Shown: in pieces, positions 63,936 to 64,000 of the stretch | Layout: the number at the start of each line of letters is the position of its first letter | Position numbering within the stretch: position 1 is the first letter of the stretch | Assembly: GCA_020847045.1 (NCBI GenBank) | Contig: JADLCT010000015.1 | Span: 36,944 to 100,943, forward strand | Length of the DNA: 64,000 nt | Source: Bryobacterales bacterium | GTDB lineage: Bacteria > Acidobacteriota > Terriglobia > Bryobacterales > Bryobacteraceae | Direction: 5' to 3' | Translations under genes and position numbers: made by a program | The notes under the pieces: generated by a model | Databases searched by the model: none | Seen by the model: only the letters and a program-made list of their open reading frames with translations | What the model was told of the DNA's origin: nothing

Positions 63936-64000
63936 ATGAGCAATGTGAAACAGTTGGATGACCAGTTGAATGCCATGGTGTTGGGTGGCCAGGCCATGGA
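63936..64000 (+). CDS. SnoaL/NTF2-like protein, 5' end only
   Basis: The gene begins at ATG 63936 and runs off the right edge. The visible residues, MSNVKQLDDQLNAMVLGGQAM, resemble the start of SnoaL-like (NTF2-fold) small proteins that begin with a helix of L-D-x-L-N-x-M-x-L-x-G-x-A-M pattern. An upstream ATG (63930) has too short a ribosome-site spacing. Only about 21 residues can be read, so the family call is tentative. Confidence 0.55.
   Translation, partial: MSNVKQLDDQLNAMVLGGQAM

Overview
The window is about 64 kb of GC-rich bacterial chromosome, densely packed with genes. It most likely comes from an Acidobacteriota of the Solibacter/Bryobacter/Paludibaculum group. The case rests on several lines. 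One sugar dehydrogenase ends in the C-terminal domain catalogued as TIGR03437, which is typical of Solibacter. There are two ~1100-residue Oar-like TonB-dependent receptors with an N-terminal carboxypeptidase-regulatory-like domain. Five sulfatases are scattered through the window, and there is a DUF1593 protein, a DUF1080 protein, TAT-exported Gfo/Idh/MocA and enolase-superfamily proteins, a PEP-CTERM protein and a Tes/Mss-like radical SAM enzyme. No transposase, integrase, CRISPR array, tRNA or rRNA was seen. One structural RNA, RNase P RNA (rnpB), lies on the minus strand at about 39926-40348.

Layout. 1-4.3 kb (minus): a translationally coupled operon of an HGSNAT/DUF5009-type membrane acetyltransferase and two sulfatases. 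4.4-7.5 kb (plus): an RmuC-family protein with a very long coiled coil, and a two-BON-domain exported protein ending in a clean terminator. 7.5-15.7 kb (plus): a glycan assembly operon with a nucleotide-sugar-epimerase-like protein, three GT4 glycosyltransferases, a DUF3108-like protein, a glycosyltransferase-methyltransferase fusion and an ABC-2 polysaccharide permease carrying an extra N-terminal beta domain. No ATPase gene for the permease is visible. 15.7-24.9 kb: exported catabolic proteins (DUF1593, an esterase-like hydrolase, a PQQ sugar dehydrogenase, two more sulfatases) and a small exported protein. 25-27.2 kb (minus): the Tes/Mss-like radical SAM protein, followed by a strong terminator. 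27.4-29.6 kb (plus): QueG and a TPR protein.

29.7-34.5 kb: an Oar-like receptor divergent from a membrane-anchored putative regulator. 34.5-39.9 kb: a quinoprotein dehydrogenase paired with a pentaheme cytochrome c, a sulfatase, a DUF1080 protein and a PEP-CTERM protein. 39.9-43.7 kb: rnpB, then a secreted OmpA-domain protein with Ig-like repeats. 43.7-51.6 kb: MarC, a VOC protein with a histone-like tail, class I fumarase, an HlyD-type adaptor, a split chromate transporter, a TauE/SafE permease and NADP-malic enzyme. 51.7-55.1 kb: a second Oar-like receptor. 55.2-60.8 kb (plus): a five-gene operon of ethanolamine-type permease, glutamine-synthetase-like ligase, SDR, aldehyde dehydrogenase and class I glutamine amidotransferase. 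61-63.8 kb: Gfo/Idh/MocA and enolase-superfamily proteins. At the right edge a SnoaL-like gene begins behind an AT-rich promoter.

Read together, the window describes a soil or sediment heterotroph that attacks sulfated and other complex glycans outside the cytoplasm (sulfatases, quinoproteins with a multiheme cytochrome, DUF1080, TonB receptors). It builds its own surface polysaccharide. It probably makes membrane-spanning lipids. It also appears to have a gamma-glutamylation route for ethanolamine or a related amino-alcohol. The last two are the most interesting proposals. Both rest on reading family motifs and gene order, not on any database search.
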